Assembly: GCA_017427415.1 (NCBI GenBank)
Contig: JAFRSU010000076.1
Span: 1-64,000 of the forward strand
Reading direction: 5' to 3'
Length of the DNA: 64,000 nt
DNA from: Lachnospiraceae bacterium
GTDB taxonomy: Bacteria > Bacillota > Clostridia > Lachnospirales > Lachnospiraceae
Shown: positions 8,792-18,109 of the stretch, piece by piece
How positions within the stretch are numbered: the stretch's first letter is position 1
How the letters are laid out: every line of letters begins with the position of its first letter
Translations under genes and position numbers: made by a program
The notes under the pieces: model-generated
Told to the model about the DNA's origin: nothing
The model's database searches: none
The model's input: the letters and a program-made list of their open reading frames with translations, nothing else

Positions 8792-10876
8792 ATGTACAAG
8801 ACTTTTTCAATGGAACTTGCCGGCCGTACACTCAGTGTTGACGTCGGCAGAGTAGCAGCTCAGGCTAACGGTGCTGCATTTATGCGTTACGGTGATACCA
8901 CAGTGCTTTCTACAGCTACAGCTTCTGAGAAGCCCAGAGACGGTATCGATTTCTTCCCTTTAAGTGTTGAGTTTGAAGAGAAGCTCTACGCAGTAGGAAA
9001 GATCCCCGGCGGATTCACAAAGCGTGAAGGAAAGCCCAGTGAGAATGCTATCCTTACATCACGTGTTATCGACCGTCCTATGAGACCTCTTTTCCCTAAG
9101 GACTATCGTAATGACGTAACACTTAACAACATGGTAATGGCAGTTGATCCTGCATGCCGTCCCGAGCTTGTAGGTATGCTCGGTTCTGCTATCGCTACAG
9201 CTATTTCGGATATACCTTTTGACGGTCCCTGCGCTATGACTCAGGTAGGTATGATCGATGGCGAGTTCATCATCAACCCTTCACAGGAGCAGTGGAAGAG
9301 CGGCGATCTTAACCTTACGGTAGCTTCTACAGCAGAGAAGGTTATCATGATCGAGGCAGGTGCTAACGAGATCCCCGAGGATAAGATGATCGAGGCTATC
9401 TACAAGGCACATAATGTTAACCAGACTATCATCGCATTTATCAATGATATCGTAAAAGAAGTAGGAAAGCCCAAGCATGAGTACACCAGCTGTGCTATAC
9501 CTCAGGAGCTTTTCGATGCCATCAAGGAGATCGTTCCTCCCGCAGAGATGGAAGAGGCTGTATTTACAGATGAGAAGCAGAAGAGAGAAGCAAATATCTC
9601 TGCTATCACAGATAAGCTTACAGAGGCTTTTGCAGACAACGAGGAATGGCTTGCGATCTTAGGCGAGGCTATTTATCAGTATGAGAAGAAGACAGTAAGA
9701 AAGATGATCTTAAAGGATCATAAGCGTCCTGACGGCCGTGAGATCACTCAGATCAGACCTCTTGCTGCTGAAGTAGATATCATCCCCAGAGTACATGGTT
9801 CATCCATGTTCACCCGTGGACAGACACAGATCTGTGACGTATGTACCCTTGCACCTCTTTCAGAGATGCAGAAACTTGACGGTCTCGATGAGAACGAAGT
9901 AAGCAAGCGTTACATGCATCATTATAATTTCCCTGCATACTCAGTAGGTGAGACCAAGGTAAGCCGCGGTCCCGGACGTCGTGAGATCGGTCACGGTGCT
10001 TTAGCTGAGCGTGCACTTATCCCTGTACTTCCTTCAGAGGAAGAGTTCCCTTACGCTATCCGCTGCGTATCGGAGACATTTGAGAGTAACGGTTCAACAT
10101 CCATGGCTTCTACATGTGCTTCATGTATGTCACTTATGGCAGCAGGTGTTCCCATTAAGCGTATGGTTGCAGGTATCAGCTGCGGTCTGGTTACAGGTGA
10201 GACAGATGATGATTTCGTACTTCTTACCGATATTCAGGGATTAGAGGATTTCTTCGGAGATATGGACTTCAAGGTTACAGGTACTACCGAAGGTATCACA
10301 GCTATCCAGATGGATATTAAGATCCACGGACTTACCCGTCCTATCGTAGAGGGTGCTATTGCTCGCTGTCGTGAAGCAAGACTTTTCATCATGGATAACT
10401 GCATGAAGAAGGCTATCGCTGAGCCTCGTCCCGAGGTTAGTCCTTACGCTCCCAAGATCGTTCAGATCCAGATCGATCCGCAGAAGATCGGTGAGGTTGT
10501 CGGACAGCGCGGCAAGACCATCAATGCGATCATTGATGCTACAGGCGTTAAGATCGATATCACCGATGACGGTGCTGTATCGGTATGCGGCACAGATCCC
10601 GCTATGATGCAGGAAGCTATCAGACTTATCAATATTATCGTTGAGGAGTTTGAAGAGGGCAAGATCTACGAAGGTAAGGTTGTTTCCATCAAGGAGTTCG
10701 GTGCATTCATCGAGTTCGCTCCCGGCAAGGAAGGTATGGTTCATATCTCCAAGATCGCTAAGGAGAGGATCAACCATGTAGAGGATGTGCTCACCTTAGG
10801 TGATAAGGTTAAGTGCGTATGCCTCGGCAAGGATAAGATGGGCAGGATCAGCTTCTCTATCAAGGATGTTAAATAA
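8792..10876 (+). CDS. pnp: Polynucleotide phosphorylase
   Basis: PNPase degrades RNA 3' to 5' phosphorolytically as a trimer. The 694-aa protein has the full layout: RNase PH domain 1 (ATASEKPRDGIDFFPL, RPLFPKDYR), an all-helical middle, catalytic RNase PH domain 2 (TRGQTQ, GPGRREIGHGALAERAL, FESNGSTSMASTCASC with GSTSMAS phosphate site, LTDIQGLEDFFGDMDFKV), a KH domain near residue 560 (IGEVVGQRGKTINAI) and an S1 domain at the end (GKVVSIKEFGAFIEF). The start at 8792 follows GGAGGAAAAAA; the frame extends 19 codons upstream without support. rpsO is not just upstream. The leader carries strong repeat-derived hairpins. Confidence 0.97.
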   Translation: MYKTFSMELAGRTLSVDVGRVAAQANGAAFMRYGDTTVLSTATASEKPRDGIDFFPLSVEFEEKLYAVGKIPGGFTKREGKPSENAILTSRVIDRPMRPLFPKDYRNDVTLNNMVMAVDPACRPELVGMLGSAIATAISDIPFDGPCAMTQVGMIDGEFIINPSQEQWKSGDLNLTVASTAEKVIMIEAGANEIPEDKMIEAIYKAHNVNQTIIAFINDIVKEVGKPKHEYTSCAIPQELFDAIKEIVPPAEMEEAVFTDEKQKREANISAITDKLTEAFADNEEWLAILGEAIYQYEKKTVRKMILKDHKRPDGREITQIRPLAAEVDIIPRVHGSSMFTRGQTQICDVCTLAPLSEMQKLDGLDENEVSKRYMHHYNFPAYSVGETKVSRGPGRREIGHGALAERALIPVLPSEEEFPYAIRCVSETFESNGSTSMASTCASCMSLMAAGVPIKRMVAGISCGLVTGETDDDFVLLTDIQGLEDFFGDMDFKVTGTTEGITAIQMDIKIHGLTRPIVEGAIARCREARLFIMDNCMKKAIAEPRPEVSPYAPKIVQIQIDPQKIGEVVGQRGKTINAIIDATGVKIDITDDGAVSVCGTDPAMMQEAIRLINIIVEEFEEGKIYEGKVVSIKEFGAFIEFAPGKEGMVHISKIAKERINHVEDVLTLGDKVKCVCLGKDKMGRISFSIKDVK

Positions 10877-10893
10877 TCATCATACAATAAAAT

Positions 10894-10921
10894 GTCATCC
10901 TGAACGTTAGCGAAGGATTTT
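10894..10921 (+). repeat. Intergenic GTCATCCTGA-type dispersed repeat
   Basis: The 28-bp stretch begins GTCATCCTGAACG and ends GCGAAGGATTTT. This motif is widespread between genes in many anaerobes (from memory). Only one copy is present in the window. Confidence 0.45.
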
Positions 10922-10928
10922 AATACAT

Positions 10929-10957
10929 AAAAGAGGATAGCCGGGCTATCCTCTTTT
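10929..10957. terminator. Two-way terminator between pnp and the Rpn-like gene
   Basis: AAAAGAGGATAGC (10929-10941) and its exact complement (10945-10957) form a 13-bp stem with a 3-nt loop. The A/T ends serve both strands, matching the convergent genes. Confidence 0.85.
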
Positions 10958-10974
10958 ATGTAAATATAATATGT

Positions 10975-11973
10975 TTAATTGTTAAGTGCAAGTTTTGATT
11001 CTAATTCCTTGATGTATGCATTAGCCTGACTCAATTGCGTTTCCGCATTTTCTGCACGTGAACGCTCACGGTTTATTTCGGCTTGTGCTTCCTGAAGAGC
11101 TTCTTCACGTCCTTCGCGGAACCATTTTTGGCACTGTAATTCTAAAACCTGACCATCCATAGTGTTCACCAACCTTTCCTTATAATCATCCTCGAGTTTG
11201 TCGCTTATAAGATTGACTACTTTACGATATAATGTAGCAAGTTCACGGGTATAGTTTTCAGACAGCTTATTATGAATATATGCATCATAAAATAGGGCTG
11301 TAAACTCCTTGAGTTCTGATAATATTTTATCATATTCCTCAAGATTTTCAAGACAATTATTCGCTATCTGCTCTATAGACTTTTCATAACGTAAAGGGAA
11401 AAAGGGAATTAAAAAAAATAAGTTTTTTTCATATATTTCTTTCATGGAATATCCCTGTACATGCATTACCGGTACGACCATATCTATTTGTTGATCTTTA
11501 TGATAATACCGGATAATTCTTTCTGTTTTTTTTGGTTCGTCATCGCTTGTTGGCCTTAACATCATAATAGCAGAGTTAGGGAGCTGTACTTCAAGAATTT
11601 CCTTTGAATTACTTAGTTTAGCGTTTTCGAATGCAATTTGCATATTATAATCAAGAATACGTATAAGGATACTTCCATCTGCATTGGACTGACATTCAAT
11701 ATGATATATGACGCCGTTGAGTTTCAGGTATGAATCACTGATTACTTTTGATACCTTTTGAGAATCATCTTCTGATACGGCCATTTTCATGTGTTCGTTA
11801 GCATAGCGTTCAAGTTCGCTTTTATCTAGTTCGTAATCCGTACCAAACAACTCATTTACCACAGGAATAAGTAACGGCAGCATATAATTGCATTGTGTTT
11901 TAAAAACATCATCATATAAAGTATGATGCTTATTGTTCTGATCAACTAAAACATTATTAAGTTTTTCGGGCAT
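10975..11973 (-). CDS. Rpn / PD-(D/E)XK nuclease family transposase-like protein
   Basis: A 332-aa protein of the Rpn/PDDEXK_2 type, nucleases that promote RecA-independent recombination and were once filed as transposases. The N-terminal DDVFKTQCNY segment, the LNGVIYHIECQSNAD strand with its E-C-Q signature (about residues 90-104) and the following RILDYNMQIA helix are the family core. The last 60 residues are a charged coiled coil (REEALQEAQAEINRERS). The start has AAGGAGG. There are no terminal inverted repeats around it, so it is not an insertion sequence here. Confidence 0.82.
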   Translation of the reverse strand: MPEKLNNVLVDQNNKHHTLYDDVFKTQCNYMLPLLIPVVNELFGTDYELDKSELERYANEHMKMAVSEDDSQKVSKVISDSYLKLNGVIYHIECQSNADGSILIRILDYNMQIAFENAKLSNSKEILEVQLPNSAIMMLRPTSDDEPKKTERIIRYYHKDQQIDMVVPVMHVQGYSMKEIYEKNLFFLIPFFPLRYEKSIEQIANNCLENLEEYDKILSELKEFTALFYDAYIHNKLSENYTRELATLYRKVVNLISDKLEDDYKERLVNTMDGQVLELQCQKWFREGREEALQEAQAEINRERSRAENAETQLSQANAYIKELESKLALNN

Positions 11974-12307
11974 AATACCTCCTTGAAAAAATATAAAAAT
12001 GGGAAAAAGAAAGATAGCTGTAAAGACTTCAAAAATATAGATAAAATGATTATTTTAGAAATATGTAAGGGTACCGACTCCCTTAACGATTTAATGATAT
12101 ATCAAAAGTTAATAAGAGTCAAGACTGAATTTTAGTATTGTTGAAGACAGGGCAATCTGTCCTCATGTCCATAATAGTACTTAAAGAATATTCATATTTG
12201 CATTTTTTCGGCAAATATAGTAATCTATTTGCAGAGGTATACGGTTTAAAGTATATTTTTTGAATGATATAATAATCCCATATTAAATTCGGAGGAGGAT
12301 TATAAAA
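11974..12307. other. Gene-free gap with little visible content
   Basis: An A/T-rich 334-base gap between divergent genes. A short GACAGG/CCTGTC-type hairpin lies near 12147-12163 and a TATAAT at 12268-12273 lacks a convincing -35. No gene or RNA is recognised. Confidence 0.5.
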
Positions 12308-13396
12308 ATGACATGCTTTACATGTAACTCTTTAATACCTGACGGGTCGGCTAGTTGTCCGAGATGTGGGGCGAAGCTGATTGTTCCCGGAGCTCAGAGC
12401 AATCAGGGAGCACAGGGAGCACAAGGATACCAGGTACCGCAAGGTAATCAGGAATCCCAGGGTTATCAAGGCAACCAAAGTTATCAAGGGAATCAGGGCT
12501 ATCAGGGCAACCAGAGTTACCAAGGGAATCAAGGTTATCAGGGCAACCAAGGCTACCAAGGGAATCAGGTTTACCAAGGAAATCAGGGCTATCAAGGTAA
12601 TCAAGGCTATCAGGGAAACCAGGGATATCAGGGAACTCCCGGTTACCAGAATTACGGTGCATCATGGAACAGACCGGGCGACCAGCCGCGTAATTATGCT
12701 CAGGAACAGAAATCGTTCATATTAGATGCGACAGGCTCGATAAAGAAAACATTTTTTTTACGAATGGGACAGATGCTTATTTGGGTTGCTGTGGCTGGAA
12801 TACTATTTCTTGCAAGTAAGTCTTCAATTTGGGATATAGCGGCACATCCGTTTATGTATGATACTCTGCCGAAGATACTTCAAGGTGCAAATTTAATCCT
12901 ATTCATTCTGTTATTGATCCGTTTTTCAGATCTGCAGGGCTATGAAGAAAGATTTGCAAAAGTACTTCGTTTTGGCGCTTTAGCACTACTCTTTCAGGGT
13001 GCGGCAATATTTTTCAGCAACAGCAGCAGTGATTATAGCAGTGTTATCACTCTTCTTATAAGCATCGGCGAACTGTTGACAGGCTTGTACTTCCTGTATC
13101 ATTATTGCGGAGCATTTGCGGACCTTACAAGTACGATAGATGACACTGTTGCAGCTAAGTGGAGAATGCTGCTTGTGATCTATGGAGTTGAAATGTTAGC
13201 ACAACTTGTTGTATTAGGAATCATATTCTTTAAAGCTAAAAATATGCGTACCTATAGCGACATGCTCTTTGTGGCTAATGCTGCAGTCTGGTGGGCAATA
13301 TTAGTTCCTGCAGTGACAGCGGTAGTTATGATCATCGAGTCGATCATCTTTTCAAAAACAATAAAGTGCTTTGAAAACGAACAAAGATATCAGTAA
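12308..13396 (+). CDS. Zinc-ribbon membrane protein with YQGNQ hexapeptide repeats
   Basis: A 362-aa protein with three parts. Residues 1-24 form a zinc ribbon with C3, C6, C17 and C20 (CxxC-x10-CxxC). Residues 28-118 are Gly/Gln/Asn/Tyr-rich and contain ten tandem hexapeptides of the form (G/S/V)YQGNQ at 52-111. Residues from about 150 on hold some six hydrophobic helices. The start has GGAGGAGG. The layout, cytosolic ribbon plus disordered linker plus membrane domain, is common in uncharacterised clostridial proteins. Function unknown. Confidence 0.75.
   Translation: MTCFTCNSLIPDGSASCPRCGAKLIVPGAQSNQGAQGAQGYQVPQGNQESQGYQGNQSYQGNQGYQGNQSYQGNQGYQGNQGYQGNQVYQGNQGYQGNQGYQGNQGYQGTPGYQNYGASWNRPGDQPRNYAQEQKSFILDATGSIKKTFFLRMGQMLIWVAVAGILFLASKSSIWDIAAHPFMYDTLPKILQGANLILFILLLIRFSDLQGYEERFAKVLRFGALALLFQGAAIFFSNSSSDYSSVITLLISIGELLTGLYFLYHYCGAFADLTSTIDDTVAAKWRMLLVIYGVEMLAQLVVLGIIFFKAKNMRTYSDMLFVANAAVWWAILVPAVTAVVMIIESIIFSKTIKCFENEQRYQ
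12461..12640 (+). repeat. 18-bp coding tandem repeat, ten copies
   Basis: Ten units of about 18 bp encode (G/S/V)YQGNQ, ending in GYQGTP. Units differ at synonymous sites (GGCAACCA, GGGAATCA), so the array is not freshly expanded. Confidence 0.8.
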
Positions 13397-13435
13397 TTTA
13401 CTTAAAATCATAGAACGACCGTCAGGTGAAAAGAT

Positions 13436-13654
13436 ATGGATTACAAAAGTTTTCTGGCTAATTTCAGACGTATTGCCTGTGTAATGTCCGTAAATCTTAA
13501 CGAAGAAGGAGATAACAGGTATTTTGTAGTAGATGCAAATGACGCATATAAGAATACCGTTGTAAAGGACATAAATGACTTTGAATGTAATGTCCCTTAC
13601 ACGAGGTATATACCTAAGGCACCCGAATATGAGTGGCACAGTAAACGCGGTTGA
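13436..13654 (+). pseudogene. Truncated N-terminal sensor fragment
   Basis: A 72-aa product (MDYKSFLANFRRIACVMSVN...) that resembles the opening segment of Lachnospiraceae GGDEF/EAL signalling proteins, where a PAS-like region begins this way and contains YxxYIPK. Here the frame ends at YTRYIPKAPEYEW plus five residues, before any catalytic domain. It has a plausible AGGTG site and is followed at once by a terminator. It is probably a remnant, though a short free-standing protein is possible. Confidence 0.5.
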
Positions 13655-13660
13655 ATTTAT

Positions 13661-13695
13661 AACCGGTATGCAGATATTATGCATACCGGTTTTCT
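13661..13695 (+). terminator. Intrinsic terminator
   Basis: AACCGGTATGCA (13661-13672) pairs perfectly with TGCATACCGGTT (13680-13691), followed by TTCT. Confidence 0.8.
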
Positions 13696-13748
13696 AATTA
13701 AGGCCGGGACCGCCGTACGAATAGAAAAGGGGTATGAAACAATTTAGT

Positions 13749-13765
13749 AAGTCTTGTATAGACTT
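13749..13765. promoter_or_regulatory. Small palindrome upstream of feoAB
   Basis: AAGTCTTGTATAGACTT has 6-bp arms around a 5-nt centre, 70 nt before the feoAB start. It could be an operator for a metal regulator but does not match a Fur box I can recognise. Confidence 0.3.
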
Positions 13766-13834
13766 CACTATTGCATTTAATGGAATTCGGTGATAGAATG
13801 GTCACAGTTATTTGTAGATAAGAAGGAAATCAAT

Positions 13835-16300
13835 ATGACATTGAAGGATTTGAAAAAGGGCGAATCCGCGGTGATCACCACTGTTGGCGGACAGGGTGCA
13901 TTAAGGCAGCACTTCCTTGATATGGGAGTGATACCGGGAGCGGAGGTAACCCTTATAAAATACGCCCCGATGGGCGATCCGATGGAGCTGACGATCCACG
14001 GATATGAGCTGACACTGCGCCTTGCCGATGCCGAAAAAATAGGCATTGAGGCGGTACAGAGTGTCAATGTATCGGACGAAAACAAAGATGAAGCCGTATC
14101 CGATAAAGGACATAAAGCTGAAAAGAACGGTAAAGACGCAAAAGATGGCAAAGCTATAAAAAGCGGTAAAGACGATAAAGCAGGCAAGGGTGAAAAAGCC
14201 TCCAAGGAGCTCAGAAAATACCGTGAGCACCCCGGATTTGGTGAAGAGGGTATATATCATGACCACACCAACGAGAACCCGCTTCCCGAAGGGACTAAGC
14301 TTACCTTTGCACTTGCGGGAAATCAGAACTGCGGAAAGACCACGCTTTTTAACCAGCTGACAGGTGCCAACCAGCATGTGGGCAACTTCCCGGGAGTGAC
14401 CGTGGACAGGAAGAGCGGAGCGATAAAAAACAACCCTTCTACAGAAGTAGTAGACCTTCCGGGCATATATTCGCTTTCACCTTATACGGATGAAGAGATA
14501 GTATCACGCCAGTACATATTGAATGAGAAGCCGAAGGGCATTATTAACATAGTGGACGCTACCAATATCGAGCGTAACCTGTATCTGACCATGCAGCTTA
14601 TAGAGCTGGATGTGCCTATGGTTTTGGCCATCAACATGATGGATGAGATGAGGAGTAACGGCGGAGCGGTACGTATCAATGATATGGAGGCTTTGCTCGG
14701 CATCCCCGTCGTTCCTATTTCGGCGTCTAAAAATGAAGGCGTAGACGAACTTATCCGTCATGCGGTGCATGTGGCAAAATATCAGGAACGTCCCGGAAAA
14801 CAGGACTTTTGTGATGAAAATGATAACGGCGGTGCCGTACACAGATGTATACACGGCATCATGCAGCTGATAGACGATCATGCGAAGCGTGCCGAAATAC
14901 CTGTAAGGTTTGCGGCCAACAAGATCATAGAGGGTGACGAGAGGGTAATAGCGGCACTTGATCTTTCACAGAACGAGAAAGAGATGGTAGAGCATATCAT
15001 CCTTCAGATGGAGGACGAGCGTGGAATGGACAGATCCGCAGCGATGGCGGATATGCGTTTTTCTTTTATAAAAAAGCTTGTGGCTGCATCGGTAGTTAAG
15101 CCTAAGGAAAGTAAGGAAAGGCAGAGAAGTGAAAAGTTTGATGCTTTTCTTACAGGTAAATATACAGCGATACCGGCATTTATCGGTATCATGGGTATCA
15201 TATTCTGGCTGACCTTCAATGTGATAGGGGCATGGTTACAGGATCTTTTGGAGTCCGGGATCGGATTCCTTACCGGTAAAATGGATGCCTGTTTGGAGAG
15301 CTGGAAGGTCAATGAGGTTATAAGGTCTTTGGTAATAGACGGTATATTTACCGGTGTAGGTAGTGTTTTAAGCTTCCTGCCAATCATAATACTGTTATTC
15401 TTCTTCCTGTCACTTTTAGAAGATACGGGATATATGGCAAGAGTTGCCTTTGTGATGGATAAGCCTTTAAGAAAACTGGGACTTTCCGGAAGAAGCATAG
15501 TGCCTCTGCTTATAGGCTTCGGCTGCTCGGTACCGGGCGTAATGGCAGGACGTACACTTCCTTCTGCCAGGGACAGAAAGCTTACCATCATGCTCATACC
15601 GTTTATGAGCTGTACGGCTAAGCTCCCGATATATGCGTTCTTTACATCGCTTTTCTTCCCCGGAAGAGGTGCGCTCATTATGGTAGGCCTTTACCTGTTC
15701 GGCATCATCATGGGCATCATTACGGCATATATCTCGAAAAAGACGATATTTAAAGGTGAAGCGGTTCCTTTTGTTATGGAGCTGCCCAATTACCGTATGC
15801 CGGGCCTTAAGAACGTAGCTCGTCTTTTGTGGGATAAGGCTAAGGATTTCCTTACCAGAGCATTTACTGTCATATTCGTGGCTACTATAGTTATATGGTT
15901 TCTGCAGAGCTTCAGCTTCAGCTTCTCACTTGTTGAGAATTCAAAGGACAGCATGCTGGCAGTTATATCGGGCTTTTTGGCACCGTTGTTTGTTCCTTTG
16001 GGATTTGGAGACTGGAGAGTGGCTACCGCGCTTATCACGGGCTTTATGGCTAAGGAGAGCGTGGTATCAACCTTCTCCGTCCTGTTTGGGACATCGGAAG
16101 CGATGCTTTCTGCTATTTCTCCGGCAGCGGCATTGTCACTCTTGGTATTCTGCCTGCTCTATACACCGTGTGTGGCAGCAGTAGCTTCGGTTAAGAGAGA
16201 ATTGGGAAGAAAGTGGGCAGCGGGAATAGTCGTATTCCAGTGCTCCATAGCGTGGATCACTGCCCTCGTTGTCAAACTGGTGGCATCAATGTTTATCTGA
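13835..16300 (+). CDS. feoB: FeoA-FeoB fusion ferrous iron transporter
   Basis: An 821-aa Fe2+ transporter. Residues 1-75 are a FeoA SH3-like domain (LKKGESAVITTVGG, FLDMGVIPG). A Lys/Asp/Gly-rich linker follows (about 80-130). The FeoB G domain starts near 155 with AGNQNCGKTTL (G1), NFPGVTVDRK (switch I), DLPGIYSLS (G3) and NMMD (G4). The permease part has the Gate motifs GFGCSVPGVMAGRT and PFMSCTAKLPIY, and ends with KRELGRKWA. The start at 13835 follows AAGGAAATCA; the frame opens 15 codons earlier without a ribosome site. The gene stops directly against the convergent bceS-like gene. Confidence 0.93.
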   Translation: MTLKDLKKGESAVITTVGGQGALRQHFLDMGVIPGAEVTLIKYAPMGDPMELTIHGYELTLRLADAEKIGIEAVQSVNVSDENKDEAVSDKGHKAEKNGKDAKDGKAIKSGKDDKAGKGEKASKELRKYREHPGFGEEGIYHDHTNENPLPEGTKLTFALAGNQNCGKTTLFNQLTGANQHVGNFPGVTVDRKSGAIKNNPSTEVVDLPGIYSLSPYTDEEIVSRQYILNEKPKGIINIVDATNIERNLYLTMQLIELDVPMVLAINMMDEMRSNGGAVRINDMEALLGIPVVPISASKNEGVDELIRHAVHVAKYQERPGKQDFCDENDNGGAVHRCIHGIMQLIDDHAKRAEIPVRFAANKIIEGDERVIAALDLSQNEKEMVEHIILQMEDERGMDRSAAMADMRFSFIKKLVAASVVKPKESKERQRSEKFDAFLTGKYTAIPAFIGIMGIIFWLTFNVIGAWLQDLLESGIGFLTGKMDACLESWKVNEVIRSLVIDGIFTGVGSVLSFLPIIILLFFFLSLLEDTGYMARVAFVMDKPLRKLGLSGRSIVPLLIGFGCSVPGVMAGRTLPSARDRKLTIMLIPFMSCTAKLPIYAFFTSLFFPGRGALIMVGLYLFGIIMGIITAYISKKTIFKGEAVPFVMELPNYRMPGLKNVARLLWDKAKDFLTRAFTVIFVATIVIWFLQSFSFSFSLVENSKDSMLAVISGFLAPLFVPLGFGDWRVATALITGFMAKESVVSTFSVLFGTSEAMLSAISPAAALSLLVFCLLYTPCVAAVASVKRELGRKWAAGIVVFQCSIAWITALVVKLVASMFI

Positions 16301-17323
16301 TCATTCTATCCTGGAGCCGGATTTTTTATCAAACAGACCGTCGATTGTAAATTCCGAGCCTATCCCCGGTTCGGAGGTTACGGACAGTTTGAGGGAAAGC
16401 CTTTTTGCAGCCATGCTGCAAAGGTACAGGCCGAGCCCTGAGGATTTGCTTCCGCTGCGGCCGTTAAAGCCTGTATATCCCTTTTCGAATATCCTGGGAA
16501 GATCTTCACTTCGGATACCGATACCGGTATCCGATATTTTTATGGCATTATCGGTAACTTTTATCGAAACTGTACCCTCGTTTGTGTATTTTACTGCATT
16601 TGAAAGCAGCTGCTCTATGATAAACGAAAGCCATTTCTCATCCGTAAGTATTTTAAAACTTACCGGTTCATATGACATTTTAAGCTTTTTATTGATAAAG
16701 AGAGGGGCATATTTCCTGATACAGCTCTTGATCAAGCTGTCAAGCTCTATTTCTTTATAAGCGAGATCTTTTGAGTCGCTTCCGAGCCTGAAATAATTAA
16801 GGACCATATCCACATATTGTTCGATCCTGAACAGCTCGATACGGCAGGCACGCATTTCGGGAGTATCATCCTTTAAAAGCATATCGAGTACCGAGATGGG
16901 AGTCTTTATCTGATGTACCCAGAGTGTAAAATAATCCTTGCTGTCCTCTATCAGAAAATCATGCTCGCTAAGCAAGCTGTTGCACCGCTGATACAGCATT
17001 TCAATTATCCGGGTATAATCCTCAGCTTCCAATGTCTGGGGGTCGGTAGAGGGATAGTCGTTTTTCTCAAGCATTATAAGAAGCTTTTCGCGTTCTTTGT
17101 GCTTGGAAGCATACTTAAAAAATGAGATACACAGACCTGAAAAGGTGAAAAATATGTTCAATATGAGAGCATAGAGAAAAGGAGCCATATCAAGTCCGTA
17201 CAGGTAAAACACAAAAAGCATGACGATATTGCAGGCTGCTACAAGTATCAATACCATCATTTTTTCCTTTAAATATTTTCCTATAAGCTTTCCCGTATTT
17301 AAGCTTTGTCTTTTTGTTCCCAT
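16301..17323 (-). CDS. BceS-type intramembrane-sensing histidine kinase
   Basis: A 340-aa sensor kinase. Two membrane helices (about 22-42 and 48-68) are joined by only a few residues, so there is no extracellular sensor domain, as in BceS kinases that get their signal from the BceAB transporter. The DHp helix holds H137 (LWVHQIKTPIS). The ATPase part has LLSNAVKYT (N box), DTGIGI and GLGLYLC (G boxes). It is the last gene of the bceR-bceS pair, 13 nt after the regulator, and is convergent with feoAB without a gap. Confidence 0.9.
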   Translation of the reverse strand: MGTKRQSLNTGKLIGKYLKEKMMVLILVAACNIVMLFVFYLYGLDMAPFLYALILNIFFTFSGLCISFFKYASKHKEREKLLIMLEKNDYPSTDPQTLEAEDYTRIIEMLYQRCNSLLSEHDFLIEDSKDYFTLWVHQIKTPISVLDMLLKDDTPEMRACRIELFRIEQYVDMVLNYFRLGSDSKDLAYKEIELDSLIKSCIRKYAPLFINKKLKMSYEPVSFKILTDEKWLSFIIEQLLSNAVKYTNEGTVSIKVTDNAIKISDTGIGIRSEDLPRIFEKGYTGFNGRSGSKSSGLGLYLCSMAAKRLSLKLSVTSEPGIGSEFTIDGLFDKKSGSRIE

Positions 17324-17336
17324 TATACTTTCCTTT

Positions 17337-18014
17337 TCAGCCTTCTATGATATAGCCCAGACCGACTTTTGTTTTTATAAAATCCTCAAGACCTTCTGCT
17401 TCAAGCTTTTTTCTGAGTCTTGTGACATTGACTGTCAGGGTATTTTCTTCGACATAGCAGTCATCCTGCCAGAGCTTGGTCATGAGCATGTCACGGCTGA
17501 CTATGGAGCCTTTCTTTTCCAGTAAGGTATTTAATATCTTAAACTCGTTTTTAGTCAGTTCTATCTGCTTTCCGTTATATTCCAGATTGCCGCTATTAAG
17601 GTTAAGAGTGGCACCTTTATGCTCAAGTACGCTTGGAGCAGCCGTCATATTATAAGCACGCCTGAATATCGCACCTATCTTGGCAGAGAGCACGTCGAGA
17701 TCTATGGGCTTTGCGATAAGGTCGTCACCGCCCATGTTCATGGCCATGACTATGTTCATGTTGTCCGAGGCAGAGGTTATAAAGACTATGGGCACGTTGG
17801 ATATCTTTCTTATCTCAGTGCACCAGTAAAAACCGTTAAAAAAAGGAAGTGAGATATCGAGAAGTACGAGAAGAGGCGATATCTTCTTAAACTCCTCGGT
17901 GATATGCTGAAAATCCTTAGCCGGGAATACCTCATAGCCCCAGGTCTCTATCTTTTCTTTTATGGCAATTGCGAGGGCATGATCGTCCTCTACAAGCATT
18001 ATCTTTTTTCCCAT
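17337..18014 (-). CDS. BceR-type OmpR-family response regulator
   Basis: A 225-aa regulator with a receiver domain (D53 in LLDISLPFFNG the phosphorylation site; K-containing IAKPID near 102) and a C-terminal winged helix (LTKNEFKIL, VTRLRKKLE). It precedes the kinase gene and lies downstream of the bceAB-like genes on the same strand. A box matching the recalled BceR-type consensus TNACA-N4-TGTAA lies upstream of bceA (21031-21044), the probable target, and a near match lies upstream of the VanZ gene (41541-41554). Confidence 0.9.
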   Translation of the reverse strand: MGKKIMLVEDDHALAIAIKEKIETWGYEVFPAKDFQHITEEFKKISPLLVLLDISLPFFNGFYWCTEIRKISNVPIVFITSASDNMNIVMAMNMGGDDLIAKPIDLDVLSAKIGAIFRRAYNMTAAPSVLEHKGATLNLNSGNLEYNGKQIELTKNEFKILNTLLEKKGSIVSRDMLMTKLWQDDCYVEENTLTVNVTRLRKKLEAEGLEDFIKTKVGLGYIIEG

Positions 18015-18044
18015 AATAGTCCGTCCTTAAAAGCTTATTGCAGA

Positions 18045-18076
18045 AGAAAACCCTTTGTTAAACAAAAGGGTTTTCT
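18045..18076 (-). terminator. Hairpin between bceB and bceR
   Basis: AGAAAACCCTTT and AAAGGGTTTTCT pair around an 8-nt loop. It separates bceAB from bceRS, so the two halves may be expressed at different levels. Confidence 0.65.
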
Positions 18077-18109
18077 TTGATTATACAATAATATGGTAAT
18101 ATGTCAACT

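Noticed and set aside
10975..11973. Insertion sequence around the Rpn-like gene
   Set aside because: No terminal inverted repeats or target duplication surround the gene; a shared terminator and ordinary spacing are present instead.
12461..12640. CRISPR array
   Set aside because: The units are contiguous 18-bp coding repeats without spacers, and no cas genes are near.
15004..15678. 224-aa ORF antisense to feoB
   Set aside because: It is a shadow of the membrane-encoding feoB frame, without start signals or recognisable motifs.
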